Assembly (NCBI RefSeq): GCF_011397635.1
Contig: NC_064769.1
Coordinates: forward strand, 15,145,207-15,209,206
DNA: 64,000 nt
Source: Epinephelus fuscoguttatus
Lineage: Eukaryota > Chordata > Actinopteri > Perciformes > Serranidae
Direction: 5' to 3'
Below are positions 48,816 through 62,100 of this stretch, piece after piece. The position numbers and the translations under genes are program-made. Each line of letters begins with the position of its first letter. The stretch's first letter is position 1. A model generated the notes under the pieces. It worked only from the letters and a program-made list of their open reading frames with translations. It was not told the DNA's origin and did not search any database.

Positions 48816-50164
48816 AAATCTGTCAGGTTGTCTTGAAAGTAGAGAAAAACATTGAAAATAGAGTATTCAGAACAATCTGAAGCCTGAAGTTTTTGCTCAC
48901 AGAGTTTACCTCATTATTTGAAACTTTGGCCACGTTTCACAAAGACTTCTGACAATTTAACATAATATAGAAAATAGGATGGTCTCTTTTAAGGTTACAG
49001 CTCGTTAACACAGCGTTAAAGGTATTTATGGGATATGTGTGTTTGTATAGATGTAATACCATGTTAGTGTAGCTGTAATGCAGATGAGTATATGTCTGAA
49101 CAATTAAAAGCAGTACTGTAAGGACATGATTCTTTGACACCAAAAGTATTAAGTCTTCCGAGGATCTCCTCTCAGGTCAGAGTTATGGCCAGAAATAAAT
49201 TCTGGATGCTGAGTCATGACATAAGCAAAAGTACGAAATACAAACGTCATGTTGTCGCAGTACCTGTCTCTGCATGAAGCCATGATGAACAATAACAAGT
49301 CATCAGCTACTTTTGAGTCTGCAGGGATGTTCCAGGAAACAGCTGACGTGTGGTGTGGACTAACAACAAGTGAAGACGTGTACAAGTCCAGGCCTCTCTG
49401 CAGGATTCATTAGTCATTAGTGGAATTGAAAAGTAGAGAATGAAATGACTCACTCTGTTTTCTCAGGAGTACTGATCTTTATGTAAACTGTTGGAGTGAT
49501 TCACAAAGGCCATGTTTACATCTGTAAGAAATGTGGCTGTAAGCTTCTTTTCTGTGGAGAAAATTCAAATTCAGCAACTGCTGAGACACTTGCTCTCAAG
49601 TAGTGTGGTACCAAAAATAAGAAAAAAAGATGTGCTGCAGCTGTAGATGGATGTGCGGTACCCATATCCTGTGGTAAGATGCTGGGCGAATGAAAATGGG
49701 ACATCGGTCTTGGTGTTAATGAAGCAGAACTGCCTCACGGAGGAAAGATGCTGGAGGAGTTGTTTGCAAGGACGGACCTTTAGTGCATGTCTGTCTCGTC
49801 TTTCTTTCTTATACATACAGGCTGCTGCTGGACAGCTGGGTACAGCACATACTGTAGTCAAGGCCAACATGTTTTATTGTAATACTGGTTGGTTCAGTGG
49901 ATACAGGCAGCATTATTACTGCCTGTAAACAGAATGCCAAAAGACACGTTTTGTTGTGATGAAAATAACAGTAGTACATTTAATCATGGACCCTTATATC
50001 ATTTAAGATCTTGGCAGATACTCAAATCCTTAAAACAGCAGCCTGTTACTGGTGCACATCATGGGCAGTTTAAAGGACAGTGGGCCCCAGAGCACAAATA
50101 TGCAAAAGGTGCCACCACCTTTCCTACACAGGAGCAAGACACACAGACTTTTTTTCCTGGTTTT

Positions 50165-51265
50165 GTTATGTCTCTTTGCAGGTCCTCTAAATCTCTTGTG
50201 ATTGTTTTGTCTTTTTTGTGTCTGCAATTCCTTTGCATCTTGTCGGGTCTTTTTGTGTTTCTGTATGGCCATTTTGTGTCTTTTTGGGTCTTTTGTGTCT
50301 CTTTGTGGTAATTTTATGTGTTTTTTGGTCTTTGTGTGTCTCTTCATGGTCATTTTCTGTCTTTTTTTGGTCTTTGTGTGTCTCTTCATGATCATTTTAT
50401 GTCTTTTCTGGTCTCTTTGTGTCTCTGTGATCATTTTGTGTCTTTTTGGTCATTTTGTATCTCTTTGTAGTCATTTTATGTCTTTTTTGGTATATGTGTG
50501 TCTCTTTGTGGTCATTTTGTGTCTTTTTTGGTCTTTGTGTGTCTCTTTGTGGTCATTTTGTGTCTTTTTGGTCATTTTGTGAGTCCTTTGTTGGTCTTTT
50601 TGTCTCTTTCTGGTCATTTTGTGTCTTTTCTGGTCTTTTTGTGGTCATTGTGAGTCCTTTGTTGGTCTTTTTTGTCTCTTTCTGGTCATTTTGTGTCTTT
50701 TTGGTCTTTTTTTGTCTATTTGTGGCCATTTTGTATCTTTTTGGTCTTTTTATGCCTCTTTGTGGTCATTTTGTGTCATTTTTTGGTCTTTTTGTGTCTC
50801 TTTCTGGTCATTTTATGTCTTTTTTGGTCTTTTTGTGTCTTTTTGTGGTCATTTTCTATCTCTTTGTGGTCATTTTATGTCTTTTTGGTCAATTTGTGGT
50901 CATTGTGAGTACTGTTTTGGTCTTTTTTTGTCTCTTTTTGGTCATTTTGTGTCATTTTTTTGGTCTTTTTGTGTCTCTTTGTGGTCATTTTGGTCATTTT
51001 TTGGTCTTTTTATGTCTCTTTGTGGTCATTGTTTGTCTTCCTTTGGTTTTGTTGGGTCTCTTTGTGATGTTTTTGTGGTCATTTTGTGTCTCTTTGTGGT
51101 CAGTTTGTGTCTTCTGTTGGTCATTTGTATCTTTTTTTGGCCTTTCTGTGTCTCTCCATGGTCATTTTGTGTTTTTGGTCTTTCTGTGTCTCTTCATGGT
51201 CATTTTGTGTCTCTTTGTTTTTTTTTATTTTCTGTCTCTGTGTGTTTATTTTAAGTGTCTTTCCA
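50165..51265. repeat. TG-rich minisatellite, about 1.1 kb
   Basis: Dozens of imperfect units of about 35-40 bp, built on ttttggtctttttgtgtctc and tttgtggtcattttgtgtc, are arrayed head to tail. The plus strand is nearly devoid of A and C runs (T plus G dominate). The unit has no stop in several frames, so long Phe/Leu/Cys/Ser-rich frames arise on plus and Lys/His/Arg/Thr-rich ones on minus. These are composition artefacts, not genes. Confidence 0.9.
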
Positions 51266-51462
51266 GTTAGTATGTGTTAATTTGAGGGACATTTTGCAGG
51301 GGGAAGGGGCGGCAATGACAGTTGGTAGGCCTGTTCAGCAATCCATCCATGGTGCACATTGTTCCCTGAATGATTATTTTTACAACTAGCTGACAAGTGC
51401 ATATACACACACTTACACACACATCATTGTCTCTGACTGTCTTTTGTCCTACTTTCTCATGA

Positions 51463-51463
51463 G

Positions 51464-51510
<47 letters not shown>
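51463..51510. repeat. (AAT)n microsatellite
   Basis: Sixteen uninterrupted aat units. Confidence 0.95.
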
Positions 51511-51513
<3 letters not shown>

Positions 51514-53589
51514 ACCGCATCACAATGTAACACTTTCTTAATTTACACTTGCAATGATTCATTTAACTTAGCCTACATAGCATATAATATTCATTTAATA
51601 TTGTTAGTAACAATTCTCTGTGATAATTCTTGTCATGTCAACATACAGTGACAGGAAACGCAGAGGTGTCACTGAGAGAGAGCTACCCTTTGGTGAGAGG
51701 AGATGGTGAAACATCTATTCTTTTAGAAACATCTATTCTCAGGTCTTCTTGAGACTCTTTCAAATCGGGTACCAGTGCTCTTGGGTTGTCCCTTTGCAGC
51801 AGGAGGGCTGGGCCTTGACAACGCAGCAGGCCCAATCCAGAAGGTAATGATTCCTTCTACGTGTAAGCAGCACTGGAGCAAGACTTACAATGGGGTTGCC
51901 TTCCCTCCCTAGCCTAAACATTAGAGGGGTATTTAAATGAAAGGTTAAGACTACCCTTCTGCAGCTATCTCTTCCCTGTTACTGAGACAAATATGGGTGA
52001 GTGGACATGGGGCACTACCTGCTGATAGCCCCCGCTATTTTGGTTTCAGACTGAAGGAGGGCCACTTCACTGAACCCACATGCGTCACTCTCGCTCCTGC
52101 TCACCACAGACATGAGTGGGGAGGCCTCACCGTCAGGGATCAGCCCTTTAGCTGAGTCACCCTATGGCCTAGCCCTGGGGTCTCGGGTTATAAACATTAC
52201 AAACGCACAAAATGAGGCCTGAGAGCGGCGTATGCCACTTCCCACGCAAAAGCTGTGATATGTAGAAAAAGACTTGATGGAAGAAACTTTGACCCATGCT
52301 TACGAGCATTTTGGAGATGGGAAATTGGTGACGCAGATGGCGAGGTGGAAGCCTGATTGTAGAGCTTGTCAAACATTTTTTGACGCTCGCCATTTTTGGC
52401 TTTTGTCTGTACGTACATTTTTAGTATGAATCCTATGCACTTTTTTTCTAAATGAGATCCATGCTTCTTGCAGAACTAGAAGGAGTGCCTAAAGGTCCCT
52501 AACTCTGGTCCTCCACATCTAGACCTGTTTAGGGGATTAACCTCTAGCCACCACAGGGAGGGGGGCTTACCATAAGGCTGGGAAGAGGATCAAGCCTGGC
52601 CAACAGGCTATGAAAAAAAGAATCTTCTTCTTCAACAAGATTTTATCTTTTTTATTTAGAACAAAATCAGAAAAAAAAACAGACGCGTGCCACAGCCCCC
52701 CCAAAAATCTGCCTGACGTGTGGCTTCAGCAATGAAAAACCTCAGAGAGAAACCAACAAGTCTGTCTGGCCAATTTAGATGTTCTATATCGTGACTTGCC
52801 AGTGTGATGAGTATCTGCCCACATTTCCGCTTGGTGTCTCGTGTCTCGAGTAGTCTCGCTTTTTGAGGCAGACAGAATCAGGGGCTCAGGTTTCATCTAT
52901 TTCTCTGACAACCTTAACAAACACAATGTTAAAGACATGATATTATGTGGATACAATAAAAAGTGATTACATAAGATAACATGTAGAGTATGATAAAAAA
53001 AAAATGACTATAGAAGATCATATGTGGAGTATAAAAAAAGAATGATTATATATATTGATAAAATAAAACAAATGATTTCATATGGATAAATTAAAAAGTG
53101 TTATAGGTGAGTAACTGAGTGCATAAAGTCATTATTAACTGTGGAGTAGCCTATATGAGCATGTTAATTAATGAATAGGCTATATAATATATGTGAGTCC
53201 ACAAAATAAAAATGAGTGCAACTGTTGCTAAGTTCAGTACCCATGTTCAATTTCCTGTGGTTTTTCTACCAGCTTTCAGACATCAACACAGACATGGGTA
53301 CAGGGTTTAAAAAGGCTCACTTTGCATACAGTAAAGAAATGACAAATGCAATATAATGGGGTTGATTACAGACAGACGTTTATCTAAGAGTACAAGTATA
53401 TCACAATGAGTACATCATACAAAGGATGACTATATATGAGTACCAGAGTATAACCAGACATGAATACTCGAGTATATAGGTAATAACTTTCAATAAGCAT
53501 GATAACATGAGCATACTAAAGATACCTAAGAATGTGCTAAATAAAGTATAAGGAACAAAGTCGATTTAGCTTGGACTGAGTAAATTGAA
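51511..53589. other. intergenic interval, mostly unclassified
   Basis: No gene is supportable. The part 52150-52430 (caaaagctgtgatatgtaga, cttgatggaagaaactttga, ggcgaggtggaagcctgat) is worded like a dispersed fish DNA element. The part 52940-53100 is a degenerate tandem array of about 38-bp AT-rich units. The remainder is AT-rich without signal. Confidence 0.45.
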
Positions 53590-53862
53590 TGGTAAATGGA
53601 CTGCACTTGTATAGTGTCTTTCACCGATTCACACACACATTCACACACTGGTGGCTGAGACTACTGTGCAGGGTGCCACCTGCTACTCAGTAACCCTTCA
53701 CACTCACTCACACACCAATGGAGCAGCCATTGGGAGCAATTTGGGGTTCAGTATGTTGCCCAAGGATACTGCGACATGCAGACTGAAGGAGGCGGGGATC
53801 AAACTGCCGATCTTCAGTGTGGTGAATGACATCTTCTACCTCTGAGCCACAGCCGCCCCATA
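53590..53862 (-). repeat. dispersed fish repeat (ggtaaatggactgcacttg type)
   Basis: The full element is recognisable: aatggtaaatggactgcact head, gcagccattgggagcaattt, gttgcccaaggatactgcga, and the gagccacagccgcccc end. It is one of the most frequent non-coding repeats in spiny-rayed fish. Strand choice is arbitrary. Confidence 0.65.
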
Positions 53863-54487
53863 GTATATAAAAATATCATAGCTTGAGAACATTAATGTAA
53901 AAATTAAAAGGAGGCAAAATATTGAAGTTATTGAGCACTTTCCCCCCCAACACATTAATACATTCTCACTCTGACCTCATTACATATTTCCACTTCCAGA
54001 TATAACATGCAAGGTAACCTGGGTGCGATGGTTGATTCTGTTTTCACAGGAAATCAATGTTTACATACATTCTCTTTCAAAATTAGCGCACTACGTTGGT
54101 ACAACACTGCATATTGATGTTTAGGCAACAAAAAACACATTTAGGTTTAGGTAACAAAAGGATGTCGTCCATGTGTCCACCCATCCACCCTGCCGTGTTT
54201 ACCCCTGACGCTACCGTTAAACTGCAACAACCGGCTGCGTATCAGGCCAATATTGCAGGATGCCTTTTTTCATTGGTTTCTGACGCCACAAGTCATTGCC
54301 CAAGCGCCAGATTTCGTTGACTTCGGAGTGAGACAGGGCCCCCTCCCCCCACACACAAACTCAGTAAGCAATTTTAGGAATTAGCTGAGATGGTGAGGAG
54401 AGCCCAAAAGTTCACATTTAACTCTTTTTGCCACCTTTAACAACAGATAAAAACACAACTTCAACAACACACTGTTTTATACATATT

Positions 54488-54853
54488 TTTATTCAACACT
54501 TAACTCCAAATAAATTCATATCACAGCAGTTAAGCTGAATAGTTAGACATGCTCTTGGTTTTCAAAAATCCATTCAATACAAGATATATTCCTTATAACA
54601 GTGATAACTGAAAAAATACAATATGAATGCACAAACAGCTCAGCACTTTACAGTCCACCGCAAAAAACAGTGACAGTATACAGACCAAAATAGAGAATAT
54701 CATTACGCTTCCATTTCAAACAGATCACTGTAAATTGTTCATTTATATAGAGACACTTAGGTGCTTGAAGTGGTATATTTCCATGTTTGAGTTACTGACA
54801 TAGCCACACAGTTGACAGATGACATACATATACACACACACGCACGCACGCAT

Positions 54854-54892
<39 letters not shown>

Positions 54893-54960
54893 GACATTTA
54901 CTCACTGTAAATGACAGCTGGTAACTTTCAGGACTGATGTGTAAAAGGCACACGCATACA

Positions 54961-55018
<58 letters not shown>

Positions 55019-55231
55019 CACACTACACCTCTCTTTCTCTACAACATTTACACATATACTGCTGTACAGACATACGTAACAACACAAACAGAAACACACA
55101 CACACACATACAGACGTTGGTAACAGACTCCATACAGGACCAAAACGAGGCACAACGGGACTTGGCAGAGCGACATGGAATGTTTCGGTCATTGATCACT
55201 GATCAATCATCTTTGACTGTGAAGCTTTCGA
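54488..55231 (-). other. synuclein 3' untranslated region with poly(A) signal
   Basis: Downstream (leftward) of the TGA at 55234-55232 the first strong minus-strand AATAAA is at 54493-54488. The interval holds two CA/TG microsatellites. UTR extent inferred. Confidence 0.55.
54831..55010. repeat. two (CA)n microsatellites in the synuclein 3' UTR
   Basis: Runs of ca at 54831-54890 (start interrupted by cgcacgcacg) and 54963-55010, separated by 70 bp of unique sequence. Confidence 0.9.
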
Positions 55232-58200
55232 TCAGTTCTCATCGGTGTCGTCCTGAGAGAGAAGAGGGAGAGGCGGGGGTTAATGTGAATGAAACATCAC
55301 TATCAGCGTTACAATATTACATATCAGGAACTGTGTAAAGCAGTTGAGGTAATGTTACAACACCCGTTACAGGGACAGCTTACCCCAAATCAAAAATACA
55401 CATCTTTCCTCTTATCTGTAGTGCTATATATCAGTCTAGACTGGTGTGAGTTGTCGCGTGTTAGAGATATCAGCCGTAGAGATGGCTGCCTTCTCTCCAA
55501 TATAATGGAACTCTATGACACTCAGCTTGTGTTGCTCAAAGCACCAAAAAACACATTTGAAAAACTCAACAGCAATGCCTCTTTCCAGAAATCATGACCT
55601 GGTTACAAGATAATCCACAGACCTTGCTGTGAGCAGTTTCATGTAGGAACTATTTTGTTTCTACTGAACTACACCCGCGAACCGTATCACTTCCCAGAAG
55701 GAAGTTTCATCTACTGCTAGCTCACCGAGCACCACTGAGCTAGCTAACATTACAGCTCAGCTGAGGAGGACGCCATTAATGTATACGTCTTGCTTTTTCA
55801 CAGACACAAGCCTCTTGTCCGTGAGTAGATGCACACTGCCGTCTTCTTTTTTGATTTTGGGGTGGACAGTCCCTTGTCATGTTGTCTTTTCTCTTAACAT
55901 GGTTTCACCTTAGTAATGATTTTTTTCAGCTCTGGAGGATTATTTAACAGGTTTGCGACTTTGAAATGCAGCTTCCTGTTACTGACTGTAGGTTAGGTCA
56001 GCCAGTTGCTGATGGAGTCTCTTACCTCTGTAACATCAGCAGGGTCAGTATCAATCGGTGACTCTGCCATTTCCTGCTGTGCTGCTGAGGCTTCGTCACC
56101 CTGGAAAAGACAAAAAGGAAAAGTTTTTTTTTTTACTTTGTGTTACATAGTAAATGTAATTGGTTTTGTTTTGAATAGGCTGTTCTCACACACTGTTCCT
56201 TTGTATGCCAACAAAAAGTTATGAACCAGAATGTCTATAAAGCCCCCAGAATCATGAGCCAATAACTGATATATAACCGATGTCATTGTGAAGGCAGGGA
56301 TCGTGTGACCAATACGACAACAGGAGTAAAATAGGAAGAAATATAAAGAGCAAAACTCAGCATAACAAAGCTGGTTGGGCTGGAGGATGGGTCAAACAAA
56401 CACAGGACTTTCCCCTAGGGGACATCTTTGTTATATGTGCATCTTTGTAAGATATAGGAATATTTGTATGAGGATACACTTAACTGTTGCTAGACAATAC
56501 AAGACATTTGAAGGCATCACCTTGGACTGTGGGAAATGATCACAGACATTTTGCAATATTTTTGCTTGCTTTTTTTTTTTGACAAAATGATGTAAGTTCT
56601 AGGGTGTAGGATTCAGTGGCATCAAGCTGTGAGGCTGAAACATTGCAACCAGTGTCTGAAATTAACTTTTTGACTCACCAACTAAGGGGTCAGGTATGTG
56701 AAAAACTCTACCAGCTAACAACATTTTTCACCAGCCAAAATAAGAAATTGCATTTTTATCACGTTTATATTTGTTTCAATACATTTCATTGTGAAAATAA
56801 GGTATATGATTTGAACACAAACTTAAAGAAGAGGTCAGTCAATGAATCAATCATTTGTCACATTCAATTATATTAAATACAGTTTCTGTAAAATGTCATA
56901 GTCATAGTGAATATAAGGTCATAAAATCGGGCAGTCTTAGGCACTGTGTTCATTTAGGATCCTTGTGGACTGAGGGGAGAATAAATGATGCAAAAATACG
57001 GTACAGACTCTCTGCATTCGTTTGGTTATGACTTTACTATTTTGGTACAAACATTTATCTGCCAGTGTGGTGCATAGGCTTCTGGGATTTATTCGCCGAA
57101 CAGGAAATCTACCCACAAACAGCTCATTCTAAGGTAACAAAAAAACTCAATGATTCTTATTTAAAGGTGATTATAAACTGATGAAAACATTCTGCCAGGG
57201 GTGTCGGTAGCTTAGTGGATAGTGCTGGTGCCCCATGTATAGAGGTGATGCCTCGCTGCAGTGGTCACGAGTTCGACTCCGGCTTGCAACCCTTTGCTGC
57301 GTGTTGTCCCCCCACTCTCTCTGTCTCCCCATTTCACACTGTCCTGTATATTAAAGGCAAAAAGCCCAAAAAAATAATCTTTAAAAAAAAAGAAAACATT
57401 CTGCCAATAGATGCCCCTTCTCCCAGCACACTAGACCTCTAATAGAGAAAATACTCAGCAGATTAATCAATAATGCAGACAATCATTAGTTGCAACATCT
57501 GGGTGCACTTACTATCATTATGTCATAATCTGTGCAATATTATATAACACAGAATGTAAACACCCCACTGAAACCCTCCCCCTACTTGTGCTTTGTCCAT
57601 TTATACATTAAAAGGCACTTGCAATCATCTCCTAACCATCATTGTGACTGGTGGTCATTCCGAGTGAGTGGGCTGCTGAGAAAGAGACGAGGCATGAAGT
57701 GCTAATGAAGAAGGCGAGGTGGGGGTGTGTGACGCTTCTCCTGTCTGGCTGAAAGGATGCCTTGATTACACTGTGCCATTGAACTGACCTTCCTTAATAG
57801 GGTGCGGTCACAGTGTGCTGACGTGTGCATGTGTATGTGTGTGTGCGACGCGCTCACCGGCGGCTGACATAACCTTAACCCACTTATTGCACCTTGTCCT
57901 CCTGCTGTTGCATTTAACACCACCCATCAAGCCTCCATCTGTTCTCCCAGCAGAGCCAGAGAGATGTGTGCTCATGTGAACACACACACACACATAGTTG
58001 GACTGCCAATAAACACCAACCTGTCTTTTTACTGTGGTCAGATTAAACTTTAGCCAAAAGTTAAAGATTTGTTCACTTGTCAGGACAAATCAAACCTGAA
58101 ATATCTGTGTGAACCATCTCCCAAAGCAAAACCAAGGCAACACCTCACCTACAATCTGTATTGTTTCATGCAGAAATTACTTCTCAGAGATGTGAAATAC

Positions 58201-59151
58201 AGGAGCCTGTTTTATTGCATGTCGCTAAAAAGATCTGAGCAATAAGACTTGTTTGCTGAAATCATTTTCTATTTCCTGTCGTGCGTCCTCCACAGCTCCC
58301 AACCGCACATCCTACCACTCTGTCTCATTGACAGTTTCCTCTCCTTCTACCTTTCTGGCTTTGTTGTCTCCTGATATGAGTCACCAGCAGCAGCTGATGA
58401 ATTGGTCAAACAACGAGATGAGGAGATTAATCAGACTCCCACCATCCTCTTTTCGTGTGTCTTTGTGTGTGTGTGTGTGCACATGAGACAATCTTTGATG
58501 ACAGTCTCTCAACTTGGCATCAATTTTTAAATGAAATCAATATGAATGTTTAATGGCTGAGCCGCCTGGGAATGATTGTTAAATGAGCACAGTCTGCTGC
58601 CGTCTGCATGTCAGTCTCTCACTGGGAATACCAAGATTTCTCCACATATATTGATTTAAATCTATCTGTTTATTCCTCTGTCAGTCACTCCATCATCTCT
58701 CCATCCGTCAGTCCACTCTGTGTCTGTTTGTCCATCTGTTTGTCTGTGCTGCATGCCAGTTTGGCTCGTCGGGGCTCCTCATAAAGAGGCTGATCACATA
58801 CCAGGTGGAGCTCCATCAGTGTTCTATCCCTCAGGGTGAATATAAGCTATCTAGCTGCCTTAAAAACACAACTGCTAACGAGGATAAAAAGACTCTATTG
58901 GATGTTTGTGGGGAAATACCGCGAGCGTCTTTTGATTATAAAAACAACTCTGGTAAATGCCAGCATGGAAGGATGAAAGCAGCAGGGGCAAAAAATAATT
59001 TAATTGCTTTAATAAAAGAACTGCTTGTTCAGGTGTCAGTTGACGCCACTGGCAGAAAAATAACTTGATAATTTCTTTGCTATCTCATCGTTTTACATGG
59101 TACTTTTCACTAATCACAGCTAATCACAGCAGAGCTAAAGAAGTGTGTGTT

Positions 59152-59193
<42 letters not shown>

Positions 59194-62100
59194 TATCTCT
59201 TGGAGTCTAAATTGTGTTTCATCGCTAATTAGGGGACAGGAGATCGAGCATCACAACAAACAAGTGTTGGCGTTGCCCTGGGAAATATTTGATTGGCTTA
59301 TAATTTCCTGCTACTCACAGCGATGTTAAGAGAGAGGAGGGTAATTACAAGCAAATGTAGTCATCCCTTCAGAATTACCACCTTATTAATCCAGATATAA
59401 ACCATGGGGAAGTGTAACTACTATGGTTTGACAACTAAAGAAGACCAGAGGTAACAAAACAGCAGAGCAGGAACACGAGGGCCATCTTTTCCTCCTGTAG
59501 AGTTTGTCTTGTTTGAGTTTCTGTGCTAATAAAAATCTACAGCCAGGTTTTACCTGTGTTTGCCCATATGCAACCAATACAATTGACCCACAGGCGTCCC
59601 ACCCTACTGCCCAACTTGATCCCACATATCCTCTCTTACCCATATCGTTTGACCAAGTGGGCTCCATATATATTTCCCCATTTTACACCCATACACTGAT
59701 TACCTCTTCATGCACTATCTTGGACCCATGTAATCACCATATATGGGATTGATGGTGTGTGCGCATGTCTATCCCACTTGGTATACCCAATGGGCCCCAT
59801 TCATGTTGCCCATCCTGAGCCTGTGCACTCATTTCCCATTAGGGCCCCAACTAGGACCCACATGTGGTACCTATTTGGGATCTACTCATATTACCCAAGT
59901 GGGCCCAAGATAAGATGCCCATTTTGGGCCCATACCCACTTGGTACCCAGGTAGCCCCAGCATAACCCATGTGGGGCCCACAAACATATGTTGGCTGGGT
60001 GGGAGCTGGTGTCAAGTAAAAGTGAAAATTGAGAGATTTAGGTTGGGGATCTTGTGCACGCTGAAGATCCAGCACCAAGGTTTTTATTTTTTATTTTACA
60101 TTCAGTATGTATGTGTATTCTTGGGGTCCATGTTTAGACCATGTTTACTTTTCTTTTTGGTGAAGTGATACCATTTGTTCTGAATTTCCATTTGGCATTT
60201 TCGGCTTTATTCGATAAATAGACAATGAGACAGGGGATGACACTCAGCAAAGGGCCCAGGCCAGACTCAAACCTAAGCTACTGCTGGTAGTTCTGCTTTA
60301 TAGTACATGCTCTACCCAGTTAGCTCCCTGGATGTCCGTTCCAGCCACTAACTGTTGATCAGTGTACTATTGTTAAATGACAAAAGTTTGCATTATGTAC
60401 TTGAGTGTGTGCATGAGTTACAAAACAGGAACACACAATGCTCCATAGTGCTACTAGTGGTCCATATCTTTGAAAGGTACCTAAAGTGCGATTGTATGAG
60501 ATAACACTGGAATGACTGCATTTACAGTCAAAAACATGTCTCAGAGACTGTTAAATGTAAATTCAAGGGTGTACGTTCAACAGTGGGTTGACACCTATAG
60601 AAACAGGGTCTGGGAGTCCTCACTTAATTCCCTACATTTTGTTGAATTTTTTATGCACCAATTTGTGCCTCTTCTGCATCAATTCATTGTGTAAATGTCT
60701 TTATTTTCTTTTAAAAGTCCCCTGCTACTTTTATGCACATGTTCTAAATACTGAGGGGGGCGTGACCCTGCATCATGTTTTGTTCTGCATTAATGTAGTT
60801 AAATATTCAATCATATTTTTGGAAATAAACAGGATTGTAATGGATAAATACCAGCTCCTATATTTATTAACAGCAATTCTATTTGAGTGTGTCCTAAATG
60901 GTGGCTACAGCCCTGACTGTATCAAAAATCTACATGAACAGCTATCAAAATCCTTGCCAGAGAGGAGAGGGCCAAAAGAACCCACTGGAGAGGGGAGACG
61001 AAAGTCATTCTTCATATTTGACTTGTGTCGCGACAGTAAATTGTTTGCTACAGTTAACTGCCTTTACCGCCTCCTCCTTCTACTCCTCTGGACAAACGAT
61101 GGCCAGACTGACAAAATGAACAATGCAGCTAAGCTAACAATACGTAACGGCTTTCATTTCAGAGAAGAAAGACTCACAACAGATATGAGAAGTGATGACA
61201 AATGGCTCAAGGTCAGGAGGCCATTTTGACACAGTGAGGAGTTACAGCTGGCAGGCACTGTCATGAAATGGAGGGATGTGTTGTGCTGCAAACTACAGTT
61301 TCTGAAGGTGTAAAATTGCACTAAAATTTGAATTATTATTACTTTTTATTTAAGGAAATACAAGCTAATATGGTGTAATTGTGTATTTTATTTTATTTTT
61401 TTTTTACATATTTCAGAAGATGGTAAAACTGTTAAAACTTTAAAAACTAAAAAATTAAAACTATTTAATTTCCAAACCTCTGGGTGGGTGTTTCTAGTGG
61501 CAGGGGTTGACTGATATATAAAGGCCAACGTTGCTTGGAGACATGCAGTCAAATGACGTGCTGTGCTGCTGACTATAACACTTTACAGTCCATTAAAACA
61601 CACACTATGTACCATTAGCAATTCAAATATGTCTGTCTCTTTACAACACCCAACATTTGAAAAGAGGAAGTCAGAAGGCTAAGGCTACCTAGGTTTTACT
61701 TACATTTTAGGAGGGGGTAGTGACAGTAAATGACCAAACTATCAAAACATCATCCCGTAATATAATTCACAACTTGGAGTGGATCTGCCTGTCTTATGTA
61801 TGAGGTGCTCACATCACACAAGCAACATCTAAGAACTTCAGCCCTATAGTTGGTTAGCTGCCCATCTGGCTGTTGGAATTTGATTTTATAGATAATTCTC
61901 GATGTTATATATAATTCTTGGTGTCCACCCACAATGATATTTCATCAGTCACGTTACAGTCTGACCCGAAAATTCACACCCACTGGAGGACACCTCTGTA
62001 GGTGTTACATGCCGCCACCACGGAATGCGGTGTTAAAAGGTCGTGGTCATTTCACGTATTTCTGTGAGATTGGGTTGATTTCGAGCCACAGGGGATTTTC

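Noticed and set aside
50446-51270. Long open frame of about 274 codons, rich in Phe, Leu, Cys and Ser
   Set aside because: It is translation of the TG-rich minisatellite; other frames are equally open and the units show no protein-level constraint.
60588-61229. Open stretch of about 213 codons on the plus strand in the synuclein intron
   Set aside because: Composition is intronic, no known domain or motif, and it lacks exon-like splice sites.
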